Shown: positions 43,126 to 52,356 of the stretch, one piece after another | Layout of the letters: every line of letters begins with the position of its first letter | Position numbering within the stretch: the first letter of the stretch is position 1 | Assembly: GCA_937988885.1 (NCBI GenBank) | Contig: CALKHR010000201.1 | Location: 62,001 to 126,000, forward strand | Direction of reading: 5' to 3' | DNA: 64,000 bases | Source: an uncultured Roseiflexaceae bacterium | GTDB taxonomy: Bacteria > Chloroflexota > Chloroflexia > Chloroflexales > Roseiflexaceae | The notes under the pieces: generated by a model | Told to the model about the DNA's origin: nothing | The model's input: only the letters and a program-made list of their open reading frames with translations | The model's database searches: none | Program-made: the position numbers and the translations under genes

Positions 43126-43158
43126 TGCACTCTCCTTCCGATGCGCTCGAACGATCGC

Positions 43159-43740
43159 CTAGCTAATCGGCGAACGGCGCCGCTGCCACGTGTCGTGTAG
43201 CAGCGAAAAAAACGCCGTATCGGTGAATCTCCCATCGACGCAGTAGTTCTCGCGGAAGTAGCCCTCTTGTACGAAGCCGAGTTTTTCGAGCACGCGGCGC
43301 GATGCGTGGTTGGCCGGGTCGATCTGCGCCTCGACGCTGTGCAGGCCGAGTTGCTCGAAACCGAACGTCAGAATGGCCGTGAACGCTTCGGGCACTAACC
43401 CTTGGCCCCAATACTCCGGCGCTAACTCATAGCCGATCTCGGCGCGCTTATGCTGCTTCATCAAGCGCCAAAACCCGCCACTGCCGATCATTCGCTGCTG
43501 GCCTTTCAGGCTGAACGCCCAACGGATGCCTTGGTGCGCGCGGAAATCGTCGATGATGCGGTCGATCTTCTGCCGTGCTTCATCGATCTCGGTCATCGGC
43601 GGCGAGCCCCAAAAGCGCATAGCTTTTTTATCGCTGTAAATGCGGAACATATCCTCGGCATCGTGCTCCTGAAAGGCGCGCAACACCAGCCGCTCGGTCT
43701 CTAATACGGGAAATATATCGAAAACGAGTTCATTGATCAT
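43159..43740 (-). CDS. RimJ/RimL-type GNAT acetyltransferase
   Basis: A 193-residue Acetyltransf_3 protein. Conserved features: LETERLVLRAFQEHDAEDMF at the N-terminus, then AEIGYELAPEYWGQGLVPEAF (acetyl-CoA motif) and NHASRRVLEKLGFVQEGYF. Family members acetylate N-termini of ribosomal proteins or small amines. The start is the ATG at 43740 with GAGG six bases upstream; the longer frame to 43884 has no ribosome site and no homology-like sequence. It lies 33 bases upstream of the acyl-CoA dehydrogenase on the same strand. Confidence 0.85.
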   Translation of the reverse strand: MINELVFDIFPVLETERLVLRAFQEHDAEDMFRIYSDKKAMRFWGSPPMTEIDEARQKIDRIIDDFRAHQGIRWAFSLKGQQRMIGSGGFWRLMKQHKRAEIGYELAPEYWGQGLVPEAFTAILTFGFEQLGLHSVEAQIDPANHASRRVLEKLGFVQEGYFRENYCVDGRFTDTAFFSLLHDTWQRRRSPIS

Positions 43741-43906
43741 TGTATGCCTCGTGAAATAGTCTTGGAAGTGTGGTGGAAGTGGATGCCCAAAGTATATCAT
43801 CCTTGACGTGTGGCGATCGGGTATGGTGACATTCGCCCCGACATGGCGGGAGCATACGTGCTGCGGTACAATGAGGCGATACATCTCTCAGCAAGGAAGT
43901 ACACAC

Positions 43907-45148
43907 ATGGATTGGTTGACTACGCCTGGTGGTATCAAACACCTATACATTCATATTCCGTTCTGCCACCGCCGTTGCGCCTATTGCGATTTCAACACCT
44001 ACGCGAATATGGAACATCGCATGGAGGCGTATGTCGATGCCCTTTGTGCTGAACTTGCTGCGATGCGGCCCGCGCAACGGCTGCAACCCGTTCCCCTGCC
44101 CGAGCGTTTCCCCGCCGAACTGACCCGCGCCGACCTGTGCCCGACGATCTTCCTGGGCGGTGGTACGCCGAGCATGCTGCCGTTGCCGCTGATGGAGCGC
44201 GTGTTGGCCGCCGCCGATGCGGTGATCCCACTGGAACTGGCCGAGGTGACGGTCGAGGCGAACCCCGGCACGGTGCTCGGGCGCGATTACCTGGCGAGTT
44301 TGCGCAGCCTAGGCGTGAATCGCTTGAGCATGGGTGTGCAGAGCCTGCACGATCCGACGTTGAAGGTGCTTGGGCGCATCCACACCGCCGCCGAGGCCCG
44401 TGCGAGCTACATCGATGCCCGACGGGCTGGCTTCTCGAACATTAATCTCGATTTTATCTTTGGCTTGCCGGGCCAAACGCTGGAGCAATGGGAAGCGACA
44501 TTGCGGGAGATCACGACTTGGGAGGTCGATCATTTCTCGCTCTACTCGCTGATCCTGGAGGAAAAGACGCCGCTCTACGCGCAGGTGATGGGTGGCCGCG
44601 TGACGGTGCCCGACGACGATGTGACCAGCGCGATGTACGAGATGGCAATCGAGCGGTTCGGCGCGGCGGGCTACATCCAGTACGAGATCTCGAACTGGGC
44701 CAAGGCGCAGGGGGACGAGGTGGCTGCTCAGAACCCTGTGGTGCCTGCGTTGGCTTGTCAGCACAATTTGGCGTACTGGCTGAACGCCGATTACCTTGCG
44801 GCTGGGGCTGGCGCACACGGCCACGTATTCCCGCGCCGCTACGCCGATGTGCTGGGCATCGACGAGTACATCCGCAAGTCGGGCGGGGGTAAGATGCCGA
44901 TCGCGGAGATCACTGAGCTAGACACGCGCGATCTGTACGCCGAGACGATGTTTATGGGCTTGCGCCTAAACGTCGGCGTGTCGTTCGTGCACTTTCAGGA
45001 TCGCTGCGGCGCTGATATGCGAGAGGTGTACGCTAGCGAACTGGATGAGCTCGTCGCCGAAGGGTTGCTGGAACGCGATGCGCTTGGGGTGCGGCTCACG
45101 GCGCGTGGCCGAATGCTTGGGAATCAGGTGTTTATGCGGTTTGTGTAG
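43907..45148 (+). CDS. hemW: HemW-type radical SAM protein (putative heme chaperone)
   Basis: A 413-residue radical SAM protein. The cluster motif is IPFCHRRCAYCDF (CX3CX2C), followed by FLGGGTPSMLP, VEANPGT, NRLSMGVQSLHD and FGLPGQTLEQW, the pattern of the HemN/HemW group. The C-terminal HemN_C domain ends with LTARGRMLGNQVFMRF. Full HemN proteins are longer (about 450-460) and have an N-terminal extension, so HemW is favoured. HemW proteins bind heme and SAM and act in heme delivery, often not as oxidases. The ATG at 43907 is chosen for AAGGAA eight bases upstream. Confidence 0.88.
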   Translation: MDWLTTPGGIKHLYIHIPFCHRRCAYCDFNTYANMEHRMEAYVDALCAELAAMRPAQRLQPVPLPERFPAELTRADLCPTIFLGGGTPSMLPLPLMERVLAAADAVIPLELAEVTVEANPGTVLGRDYLASLRSLGVNRLSMGVQSLHDPTLKVLGRIHTAAEARASYIDARRAGFSNINLDFIFGLPGQTLEQWEATLREITTWEVDHFSLYSLILEEKTPLYAQVMGGRVTVPDDDVTSAMYEMAIERFGAAGYIQYEISNWAKAQGDEVAAQNPVVPALACQHNLAYWLNADYLAAGAGAHGHVFPRRYADVLGIDEYIRKSGGGKMPIAEITELDTRDLYAETMFMGLRLNVGVSFVHFQDRCGADMREVYASELDELVAEGLLERDALGVRLTARGRMLGNQVFMRFV

Positions 45149-45175
45149 CCATCCATCAATGAAATGTATCCTTCG

Positions 45176-45204
45176 TTGACATCCATTTCCACTCGACTTA
45201 TAAT
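45176..45204 (+). promoter_or_regulatory. Consensus promoter of the exopolysaccharide operon
   Basis: TTGACA (45176-45181) and TATAAT (45199-45204), both perfect, with a 17-base spacer, 81 bases before the first gene. Confidence 0.9.
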
Positions 45205-45285
45205 GCGTCGTCGCCAATTTGCCCGTATTCAACCATGTTTTTGCACTGGTTGCGTCAAGCCGGATGGCTTTGAGGAGCGCATTTC

Positions 45286-47349
45286 ATGCGGTTAGACAAG
45301 TCCGCGACTCTTGGGTCGCGGGCGCTGTGGAACGATTGGTGGCCGCCGATTGTTTGTGTGTTCATTGCGCTGGCCATATGGTGGTTTGGAGATGGCCAAG
45401 TGCTTTTGTGGGCGAGTTCCGCTGCGATTGGCGCGCCATTCACCATCTTCACGCTGCTAGCGATGTTCCTCCTCCCTGGGTTCGCGCTGCTGCGCCTCTG
45501 CTGGCCCTCGCCACTAACTCCAATCGAGCGTTGGCCGCTCGCGATTGGCCTGAGTTGTGCCATCCTGCCACTGTTGTTTCTGATGAGCGAACCGATTGGT
45601 CTGCGTTGGAACACGTGGATAGGTTGGGGATTCCTCGTACTGTGTGGCGTGGTGGTGGTGTGGCCCAAGCGCGGTGAGTCGTGGCGGAGCCGCTGGCGCG
45701 ATTTTATCCCCACTCGTCCCTCGCAACACCACGTGCTGCTGTTGGTGCTCACCATTGCGGCGTTGGCAGTGCGCCTGTATGTGATCCGCGATCTGCCGGT
45801 TGGCCTATGGGGCGATTCGTATCATCACACGATGATCGCGCAATTGCTCGCCGATAACGGCGGCCTGTTCACATCCTGGCGGCCCTACTCGCAGCTCAAC
45901 ACCTTTACCTATCACTATGGCTTCCATAGCTTGGTGGCGTGGCTCAATTGGCTGTCTGGCACGCCCACCACGCGGGGCTTGATGATCATCGGCCAAGTGG
46001 AGAGCGCGCTGATCGTCCCGCTGCTGTACGTGTTCACGCTGCGCTTGCTCAAGCGTCCGAACGCCGCGCTGTGGGCTGGGCTGATCGTCGGCTTTGTCAG
46101 CCTGTTCCCTGCGTTCTACATGAACTGGGGGCGCTACACGCAACTCGGCGGCCAAACGATCCTGCCGGTGGCCTGTGTGGCCTGGATGCTGTTGTTGGAG
46201 CAGGCGCTTGATCCGGCCACTCGGCGCAGCCATTTGGTTCAGATCGGCATTGTGGTGGCATTGGCGACGGCTGGCCTTGCAGTGACGCATTATCGGGTGG
46301 GCGTCTATTTGGCCTGCTTTGTGGCGAGTTTCTGTGTCGCTCTGGCGATCGGCACGTGGCGTCGGCCATTAGCGCTGGTGCGCCCCGCGCTGGCGGGCTT
46401 GGGTGCGGGCATCTTCGGGATCTTGTTGACATTGCCCTGGTTGCTGCGCTTGCGCGAAGGCAAACTGCTGCAATTGGGCAGCCAGTTCATTTCCAAAAAT
46501 ATCGGCACCGACCATACCAATTCCATCCCCGCGTTGAGTGTTATCATAACGGAGTACGCGAAGTCCTATCTGCTCGTTTTGGCATTGCTCGCCCTGGTGC
46601 TGCTGAGCGTGCAGCGACAGTGGCGTATCTGGGTGATCGTGGGTTGGGCCGCGCTCACGTGGATCGCGGCGAATCCGTACCTGATCGGCTTGACGGGCGC
46701 GGGCATCCTGACCTCGTTCGCGGTGCTGTTGGCGATCTACTTCGTGGTGCCGCCGATGGCTGGGGCTGGGCTCGACGCGCTTATCGAGTTGTTCTCGCGT
46801 AACGCGGTCGCATCGCAATGGGCGACGCGCTTGCAGGTGTTGGTCGGTATAGTGGCGGTTGCTTGGGGCATACAGTGGCAGCAGAATATGCCTGCTTCCG
46901 ACTATGAGTTGTTTACCAAGGCCGATCTCGCCGCTGTGGAGTGGATCAAGGCTGAGACGCCACCCGATGCGAAGATCTTCGTGAACACGTTTTTGGCATA
47001 CGGCGATTCGCTCTATGCTGGCTCGGATGGCGGGCTGTGGTTGCCGTTCTTGAGCGGGCGCGAGAGCAACTTGCCGCCGATGACGTATGGTAGCGAAGTC
47101 GGCGAAGATCCGCTGTTTTATCGCCGCACCAACCAAATGAATGCTGAAGTCCACCAGTTTCCGATTGGTAGCGCCGAGGCCGCGCAAGCGTTGCGAGAGG
47201 CTGGCTTTCAATATGTGTACGATGGGCCGACTGCCAATGGTGTACCCGCTGGCGAACACGAATACATCGATCCGGCTGAGTTAGCTGATTCGCCCTGGTT
47301 TGAACTCGTCTATGATCACGATGGCGTAACAATCTGGAAGGTGCGCTAG
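45286..47349 (+). CDS. Polytopic membrane protein of exopolysaccharide operon (GT-C/polymerase-like)
   Basis: A 687-residue protein with about 13 hydrophobic segments up to about residue 535 and a soluble outer domain after it. The first large loop has PVGLWGDSYHHTMIAQLLADNG, with an Asp and two His residues as in GT-C type transferases, and FPAFYMNWGRYTQLGG is also in the paralogue at 58 kb (SYYLSWGRYTQLTG-like). It probably acts on lipid-linked glycan outside the membrane, perhaps as polymerase or transferase; this is inference. GAGGAG eight bases upstream supports the ATG. Its stop overlaps the next start (TAGTG). Confidence 0.75.
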   Translation: MRLDKSATLGSRALWNDWWPPIVCVFIALAIWWFGDGQVLLWASSAAIGAPFTIFTLLAMFLLPGFALLRLCWPSPLTPIERWPLAIGLSCAILPLLFLMSEPIGLRWNTWIGWGFLVLCGVVVVWPKRGESWRSRWRDFIPTRPSQHHVLLLVLTIAALAVRLYVIRDLPVGLWGDSYHHTMIAQLLADNGGLFTSWRPYSQLNTFTYHYGFHSLVAWLNWLSGTPTTRGLMIIGQVESALIVPLLYVFTLRLLKRPNAALWAGLIVGFVSLFPAFYMNWGRYTQLGGQTILPVACVAWMLLLEQALDPATRRSHLVQIGIVVALATAGLAVTHYRVGVYLACFVASFCVALAIGTWRRPLALVRPALAGLGAGIFGILLTLPWLLRLREGKLLQLGSQFISKNIGTDHTNSIPALSVIITEYAKSYLLVLALLALVLLSVQRQWRIWVIVGWAALTWIAANPYLIGLTGAGILTSFAVLLAIYFVVPPMAGAGLDALIELFSRNAVASQWATRLQVLVGIVAVAWGIQWQQNMPASDYELFTKADLAAVEWIKAETPPDAKIFVNTFLAYGDSLYAGSDGGLWLPFLSGRESNLPPMTYGSEVGEDPLFYRRTNQMNAEVHQFPIGSAEAAQALREAGFQYVYDGPTANGVPAGEHEYIDPAELADSPWFELVYDHDGVTIWKVR

Positions 47350-48512
47350 TGCGAATATGTGTTGTTGGCCCAACTTACCCCTACCGAGGCGGCATTGCTC
47401 ATTACACGACGCTGATGGTCAAACATTTGCGCGAGGCTGGGCATTGGACGCAGTTGTACTCGTACACACGCCAGTACCCCAAATTGCTGTTCCCCGGCAA
47501 GACCGATAAAGACACTAGCGCCGCTCCCCTCAAAGTTGAGTGCGAATATATTTTAGACCCGATCAACCCGTTCACGTGGTGGAAGTTGTGCCGTCGCGTG
47601 CGCGCCGATGCGCCCGATCTGCTGATTCTGCAATGGTGGGTGCCTTATTGGACGCCGAGCCTGACGGCCATCTCGCGCTGGATCAAGCAGCACACCAAGA
47701 CCAAAATCGTGTACATCTGCCACAATGTGTTGCCGCACGATGGTGGTGGCTTCTTCGATCGGCGGTTGGCGATGGCGGTGCTGCGACAGGGCGATGCGTT
47801 TGTGGTGCATAGCGAGCAGGATCGGCTGTGGCTGCACACGCTGTTGCCGCATGCCCAGGTGACGAAGGCCAACCACCCAACCTACGCCGATCTCGCGCAG
47901 CAATCGCAGAATCAGCCGCGACCGCCCAGCGACGAACTGCTGCCCCCCGCCTCAGATGTGCCCACGCTGCTGTTCTTTGGCTTTGTGCGACCCTACAAAG
48001 GCTTGGAATACTTGATCCAGGCGCTGGCGTTGGTGCTAAAGCAGATGCAGGTGCGCTTGCTGGTGGTGGGTGAGTTCTGGTCGTCGTCGGAATTTTACGA
48101 GCGCTACGCCCGCCAATTTGGCGTGGAACATGCGATCACGTTTGTGAATCGCTACGTGCCGAACGAGGAACTGAAGTTTTACTTCGACCAAGCCAATGTG
48201 GTGGTGTTGCCGTACATCTCGGCCACACAGAGCGGCGTGGTGCAGTTGGCGTTCGGCTTCGGTAAACCCGTCATCACCACGCGGGTGGGTGGCCTGCATG
48301 AGGTCGTCCACGATGGCGTGAATGGCTTGGTGGTGCCGCCGCAGGATGAGGAAGCCTTGGCGAACGCGATTGTGCGCTACTTCAAAGAGCAACTCCAAGA
48401 GCGCTTCGAGAGCTATCTGGCGACCGAGCAGGGCCAAAGCTCGTTCTCGTGGTCGGTGCTCGTCAAGACATTTGAGCAGTTGCACGTTCAACTCAACCAG
48501 CCCAAAGCCTAA
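47349..48512 (+). CDS. Family 4 glycosyltransferase
   Basis: A 387-residue GT-B fold glycosyltransferase. The N-terminus reads MRICVVGPTYPYRGGIAHYTTL, with the acceptor-side Gly-rich loop. The C-terminal GT1 domain contains FFGFVRPYKGLEYLIQAL and VVLPYISATQSGVVQLAFGFGKPVI, where the E(x7)E motif is degenerate (ATQSG...). It adds a sugar, donor unknown, to the growing lipid-linked repeat unit at the cytoplasmic face. The start is a GTG overlapping the upstream stop by one base. Confidence 0.87.
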   Translation: MRICVVGPTYPYRGGIAHYTTLMVKHLREAGHWTQLYSYTRQYPKLLFPGKTDKDTSAAPLKVECEYILDPINPFTWWKLCRRVRADAPDLLILQWWVPYWTPSLTAISRWIKQHTKTKIVYICHNVLPHDGGGFFDRRLAMAVLRQGDAFVVHSEQDRLWLHTLLPHAQVTKANHPTYADLAQQSQNQPRPPSDELLPPASDVPTLLFFGFVRPYKGLEYLIQALALVLKQMQVRLLVVGEFWSSSEFYERYARQFGVEHAITFVNRYVPNEELKFYFDQANVVVLPYISATQSGVVQLAFGFGKPVITTRVGGLHEVVHDGVNGLVVPPQDEEALANAIVRYFKEQLQERFESYLATEQGQSSFSWSVLVKTFEQLHVQLNQPKA

Positions 48513-48525
48513 TTCGATAACTGTT

Positions 48526-49719
48526 ATGCGGATTGTATTGCTGCTTACTGCGGGAGTGGATCGGCCAATTGGGGCGCGATATTTGCCGATCTGCGCCGAA
48601 CTGGTGCGGCGCGGTCATCAGGTGCGCATTCTGGCGTTGCACCCCGATCTGCCCAATTGCCCGCAGCGGCGATTTACGCGTGATGGTATCGAGGTTTGGT
48701 ATGTGGGCCAGATGCACGCCCGCAAACAGTCGAGTCTGCCGAGCAGGTTCTCGCCTCTCGAACTGCTCTGGGTGCTGATCACATCGACATTGGGCATGAT
48801 CTGGGGCATCCTTCGTTCTCCCGCCGATGTGTACCACCTTGGCAAACCGCAGCCCGTCAACGGCCTCGCCGCACTGATCGGCGTGATGCTGCTGCGCAGA
48901 CAGCGCTTCTACGTCGATTGCGACGACGACGAGGTGCTCAGCAACCGTCTGACTGCCAAGTGGCAGCGGGCCGTGTTCGGCTTTTGGCAGTGGCTGTTGC
49001 CTCGTTTGGCTGCGGGTGTTACGGTGAACACACAGTTCTTGGCCGAACGGATGCGCCAAGCCAATCTTGAACGAGTTGCGTATGTGCCGAACGGCGCGCG
49101 GTTCGTGCAGCTCACCGATGCGCCTGTGCGCGATGCGTTGCGGCGAGCACTTGGCCTTGAGCAACGCCCGGTGATCGCGTATGCAGGCACCCTGGCGCTG
49201 CAGAACCACCCCGTCGATCTGCTGATCGCTGCGTTTGCGATTGTGGCGGAGCGGCTTCCCAATGCGGTATTGTTGATGATTGGTGGTGGCGAGGATCTGC
49301 CTTTGCTGCGTGAACGGGTGGCACAACTTGGCCTTGCAGATCGAGTATACTTTACGGGGCAATTACCACGTTCGGTTCTACCCAATTACCTCGCGCTTGC
49401 TGATGTCAGCGTTGACCCGGTGCGCGATGATGTGGTGGCTCGGGCGCGCTCGCCACTGAAAATATTTGAGAGCATGGTGCTTGGGGTTCCGGTTGTAACA
49501 GCCGATGTTGGAGATCGGGCCGCCATGCTCGATCATGGTCGCGCTGGTGTGTTAGTACCAGCTGATGATCATGTGGCGCTTGCCGAGGCATTGATCGATG
49601 TGCTGCGTGATCGCGCTCGCCTCGAAGCATTATCCAAGGCTGCCATTGAACATAGTAAATCGTATACCTGGGATCAGCTTGTATCCCATTGGGAAGCGTT
49701 ATATCACTCGTCCCCTTAG
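48526..49719 (+). CDS. Family 4 glycosyltransferase
   Basis: A 397-residue GT-B glycosyltransferase. MRIVLLLTAGVDRPIGARYLPIC starts the acceptor domain. The donor domain has VIAYAGTLALQNHPVDLLI, YFTGQLPRSVLPNYLALADVSVDP and SPLKIFESMVLGVPVV, with the conserved Glu (KIFE) of family 4. The ATG at 48526 lies 14 bases after the previous stop; a longer frame inside the upstream gene is rejected. Third gene of the exopolysaccharide operon. Confidence 0.88.
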   Translation: MRIVLLLTAGVDRPIGARYLPICAELVRRGHQVRILALHPDLPNCPQRRFTRDGIEVWYVGQMHARKQSSLPSRFSPLELLWVLITSTLGMIWGILRSPADVYHLGKPQPVNGLAALIGVMLLRRQRFYVDCDDDEVLSNRLTAKWQRAVFGFWQWLLPRLAAGVTVNTQFLAERMRQANLERVAYVPNGARFVQLTDAPVRDALRRALGLEQRPVIAYAGTLALQNHPVDLLIAAFAIVAERLPNAVLLMIGGGEDLPLLRERVAQLGLADRVYFTGQLPRSVLPNYLALADVSVDPVRDDVVARARSPLKIFESMVLGVPVVTADVGDRAAMLDHGRAGVLVPADDHVALAEALIDVLRDRARLEALSKAAIEHSKSYTWDQLVSHWEALYHSSP

Positions 49720-49837
49720 TTACCTCGCGTGTAGGAAGGTACAGCACTATTGTGGCAGAGACGCCCAGTAGCGTTGTATTTCTGCATTGAGATGCACAAA
49801 ATCGTGTATCTTATCGAGCTACGCGAATAGGAAATTC

Positions 49838-51106
49838 ATGCGTTCTGCATTTTCATTAGGGTCGCTCAAAAATGATTGGCGGCGTTATTTATCAAGCACT
49901 GTATTGCTTCATATGGTGGTCGCCGTAGGCGGTCTGGTGATCGCTCGTTTACTGAGCACTGTTACGCAGTTCGTCTTGGCGCGGCGCATGGGCGTTGCCA
50001 GTTTTGGCATTTATACAAGTGTTTATACGCTGCTTGGCCCTGCAATCATGTTCGCCGGATTAGGCTTGGATACGTGGTTGCTGCGCCAAAGTCACGATAC
50101 AGAGACGCTCAAGACTGCAATCAGCGAGGTGTTGTGGCTGCGATTGTTTGTCACACTCGCCCTGATGGCCATCAGCATTCCGTTCGTGGTCTTTCTTGGC
50201 GATACAGGAATCACCCTCACGCTGACGGTGTTGGCGGCGGTGAGTCTCCTTCTTGAATTTTTGTTGCAAACCAGCCATACCATTTTGCGCGCCCAGTTGC
50301 GCAATTATGCCGCAGGATTCCTCCAGGTATTGGTCGCGGTTCTGCTCTTTCTGCTGATTTGGTTCATATGGAGCGATCAAGCGATGCCCGAGCGGGTCAG
50401 CACGTATCGGATGCTTTCCAGTATCGTGGGCATCGGCGTGATGGCTTGGTTGCTGAGGAAGAATCTGCGTTTTGTTTGGGATATCAAACGCTTTTGGTAT
50501 CTGATTACGCAGGGGCGGATGCACTACGCCGCCGATCTCCTGGCGAACGTGACGGGCAAGGCCGACCTCACGATGATCGCGGCGATGTTGGGCGCGGTCG
50601 CATCGGGTATCTATAGTCCGGCCCTCACCATCGTCAACACCACCTTCCTCATTCCCACTGTGCTTTCGCAGGTGTTTCTGCCGATCTTGGCACGTCATCC
50701 GCGTGGCTCGCGCGAGTTCCGCTGGACGTTTGCCTTTCATCTAGCCACAAATGCGTTATATGGCATCTTCTGGGCTGTCATTCTGTTCTTCGGCGCCTCA
50801 CCATTGATCCTGACATTATTCGGCCAAGAGTACTTCGATGCGATCCTCTTGCTCCAAATAATGAGCTTGATACCATTCTTTAAGAGCTTCAATTTCTGCT
50901 TTGCGTTGTATATGGTTGTTCGTGATCGGCAGGGATTGCGAGTGGCTATGCTCAGTGTGAGTGCGCTGGTGAATGTGGTTGCCAACCTAATTGCGCTGCC
51001 GTTGTTCGGCTTGATCGGCGCTGCGTGGGTCAACTTATTCACGGAAATTGTCACGTTCATGTGCTATGCCTATGGTGCTTGGTTAACCATGCGAGCCTCG
51101 AAATGA
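49838..51106 (+). CDS. Polysaccharide flippase (Wzx/MATE-like)
   Basis: A 422-residue membrane protein with about 12-14 hydrophobic helices of the polysaccharide transporter (PST/MVF) family. VAVGGLVIARLLSTVTQFVLARRMGVASFGIYTSVYTL is the typical first two helices, and later PALTIVNTTFLIPTVLSQVFLPIL. It should move the undecaprenyl-linked repeat unit across the membrane. The ATG at 49838 has AGGAAA close upstream; 17 extra upstream codons lack support. Its stop overlaps the next start (ATGA). Confidence 0.86.
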   Translation: MRSAFSLGSLKNDWRRYLSSTVLLHMVVAVGGLVIARLLSTVTQFVLARRMGVASFGIYTSVYTLLGPAIMFAGLGLDTWLLRQSHDTETLKTAISEVLWLRLFVTLALMAISIPFVVFLGDTGITLTLTVLAAVSLLLEFLLQTSHTILRAQLRNYAAGFLQVLVAVLLFLLIWFIWSDQAMPERVSTYRMLSSIVGIGVMAWLLRKNLRFVWDIKRFWYLITQGRMHYAADLLANVTGKADLTMIAAMLGAVASGIYSPALTIVNTTFLIPTVLSQVFLPILARHPRGSREFRWTFAFHLATNALYGIFWAVILFFGASPLILTLFGQEYFDAILLLQIMSLIPFFKSFNFCFALYMVVRDRQGLRVAMLSVSALVNVVANLIALPLFGLIGAAWVNLFTEIVTFMCYAYGAWLTMRASK

Positions 51107-52356
51107 ACATTTTGCTGCTTAATGCTCATTCGCCGCAAAATGCTGGCGATCTCGCTATTCTGCAAGAATCGTTGGCGTGCCTTCGGGAGGCGTATCCACG
51201 CTCGGAGATCACCGTCACCATCAATGATGATCGTGGCTCGCTGCCGCCCGACGCTACATTTATCCCTTCGTTGACGCGCTGGTTGGTGAGTCTCGATGAC
51301 AATGGTGATTGGCACTGGCATAAATCGCTGGCAGTGCCGTACACTGCGTTATTGCTGGTTTGGGCGCTCTGTTATCGCTGGTTTGCGCTGCGGCTGTATC
51401 CTCGTCAGAGCAACCGCCGCCGATTGATCGAGGCGTATTACAATGCCGATCTGATAGCGGTGATTGGGGGTGGGCATCTCTATGCACGCCACAGTTTGAA
51501 TATCGCCTTCCTGTGGCTATGGGTGGGCTTGGCGTTCGCCATTCTATTGCGCAAGCCGTTGATCTTTCTGCCGCAGTCTTTTGGTCCACTGCCTGGCCGA
51601 TTGCAGCGCGGCCTGCTAGCGTGGTTGCTCAACCGTAGCCAGTTGATCGTCGCCCGCGAATATCGCTCGCTGGCCTTCTTGGCCGAGATCGGCGTGAAGC
51701 AGCAGGTGTTGGTGTTGCCTGATCTCGCGTTTCTGCAGGCTAACAGCACCCATTACGCCCTGCCTGTTGATGTGCAGCAACGGCCCCTGATTGGTCTCAC
51801 CCTGATGGATTGGGGTCGACAGAACGCTCATTTTCAGAATCAGCGAGGCTACGAGCAAGCCATTATTGCATTAATCCTGCATGTGCGCCAACAGTACAAC
51901 GCAAATATCTTGCTATTTGCCCAATGCACGGGGCCAACGCTCGAACAAGACGATCGGCATATCGCACGGCGAATCATCGCTGCGCTGCCCGATCCCACAC
52001 GTGTTACCCTTGTTGATGCGGTATTATCGCCGACAGAGCTTCAATATGCCTACTCGCAACTCGATATGCTGGTTGCCACACGTATGCATTCTGCGATTTT
52101 TGCGCTCAACAACGCGGTTCCTGTACTGGTCATCGGCTATTTGCACAAGTCAGTCGGTCTGATGGAGGTGCTCGGTTTACCTCAGGCTGTGCTCGATATC
52201 AACGAAGTCGATGCCGTCAACATATGCGATACATTTGATCAGGTGTGGGGCAGCCATTCGTCCATCCACGACCAATTGATCGAACGCATTCCGGCGGTTC
52301 GTACCACACTCGCGCAGTTGCCCAATTTGATCCGAGAGAAGGTTGTATTGTCGTGA
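51103..52356 (+). CDS. Polysaccharide pyruvyl transferase family protein
   Basis: A 417-residue PS_pyruv_trans domain protein. It starts NILLLNAHSPQNAGDLAIL (the N-NxGD motif), has IAVIGGGHLYARHS and KPLIFLPQSFGPLPGRLQRGL in the middle and VATRMHSAIFALNNAVPVLVIGY near the end, the three hallmark motifs. These enzymes add ketal-linked pyruvate to sugars of exopolysaccharide, or act as CsaB-like wall modifiers that anchor S-layers. Overlap of four bases with the flippase and of one base with the next gene shows tight operon packing. Confidence 0.88.
   Translation: MNILLLNAHSPQNAGDLAILQESLACLREAYPRSEITVTINDDRGSLPPDATFIPSLTRWLVSLDDNGDWHWHKSLAVPYTALLLVWALCYRWFALRLYPRQSNRRRLIEAYYNADLIAVIGGGHLYARHSLNIAFLWLWVGLAFAILLRKPLIFLPQSFGPLPGRLQRGLLAWLLNRSQLIVAREYRSLAFLAEIGVKQQVLVLPDLAFLQANSTHYALPVDVQQRPLIGLTLMDWGRQNAHFQNQRGYEQAIIALILHVRQQYNANILLFAQCTGPTLEQDDRHIARRIIAALPDPTRVTLVDAVLSPTELQYAYSQLDMLVATRMHSAIFALNNAVPVLVIGYLHKSVGLMEVLGLPQAVLDINEVDAVNICDTFDQVWGSHSSIHDQLIERIPAVRTTLAQLPNLIREKVVLS

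Noticed and set aside
43808..43906. N-terminal extension of HemW
   Set aside because: Contains no conserved sequence; AAGGAA precedes the ATG at 43907 at proper spacing.
46369..47259. 296-codon minus-strand frame inside the first exopolysaccharide gene
   Set aside because: Shadow of a hydrophobic coding region; no start signal and no family features.
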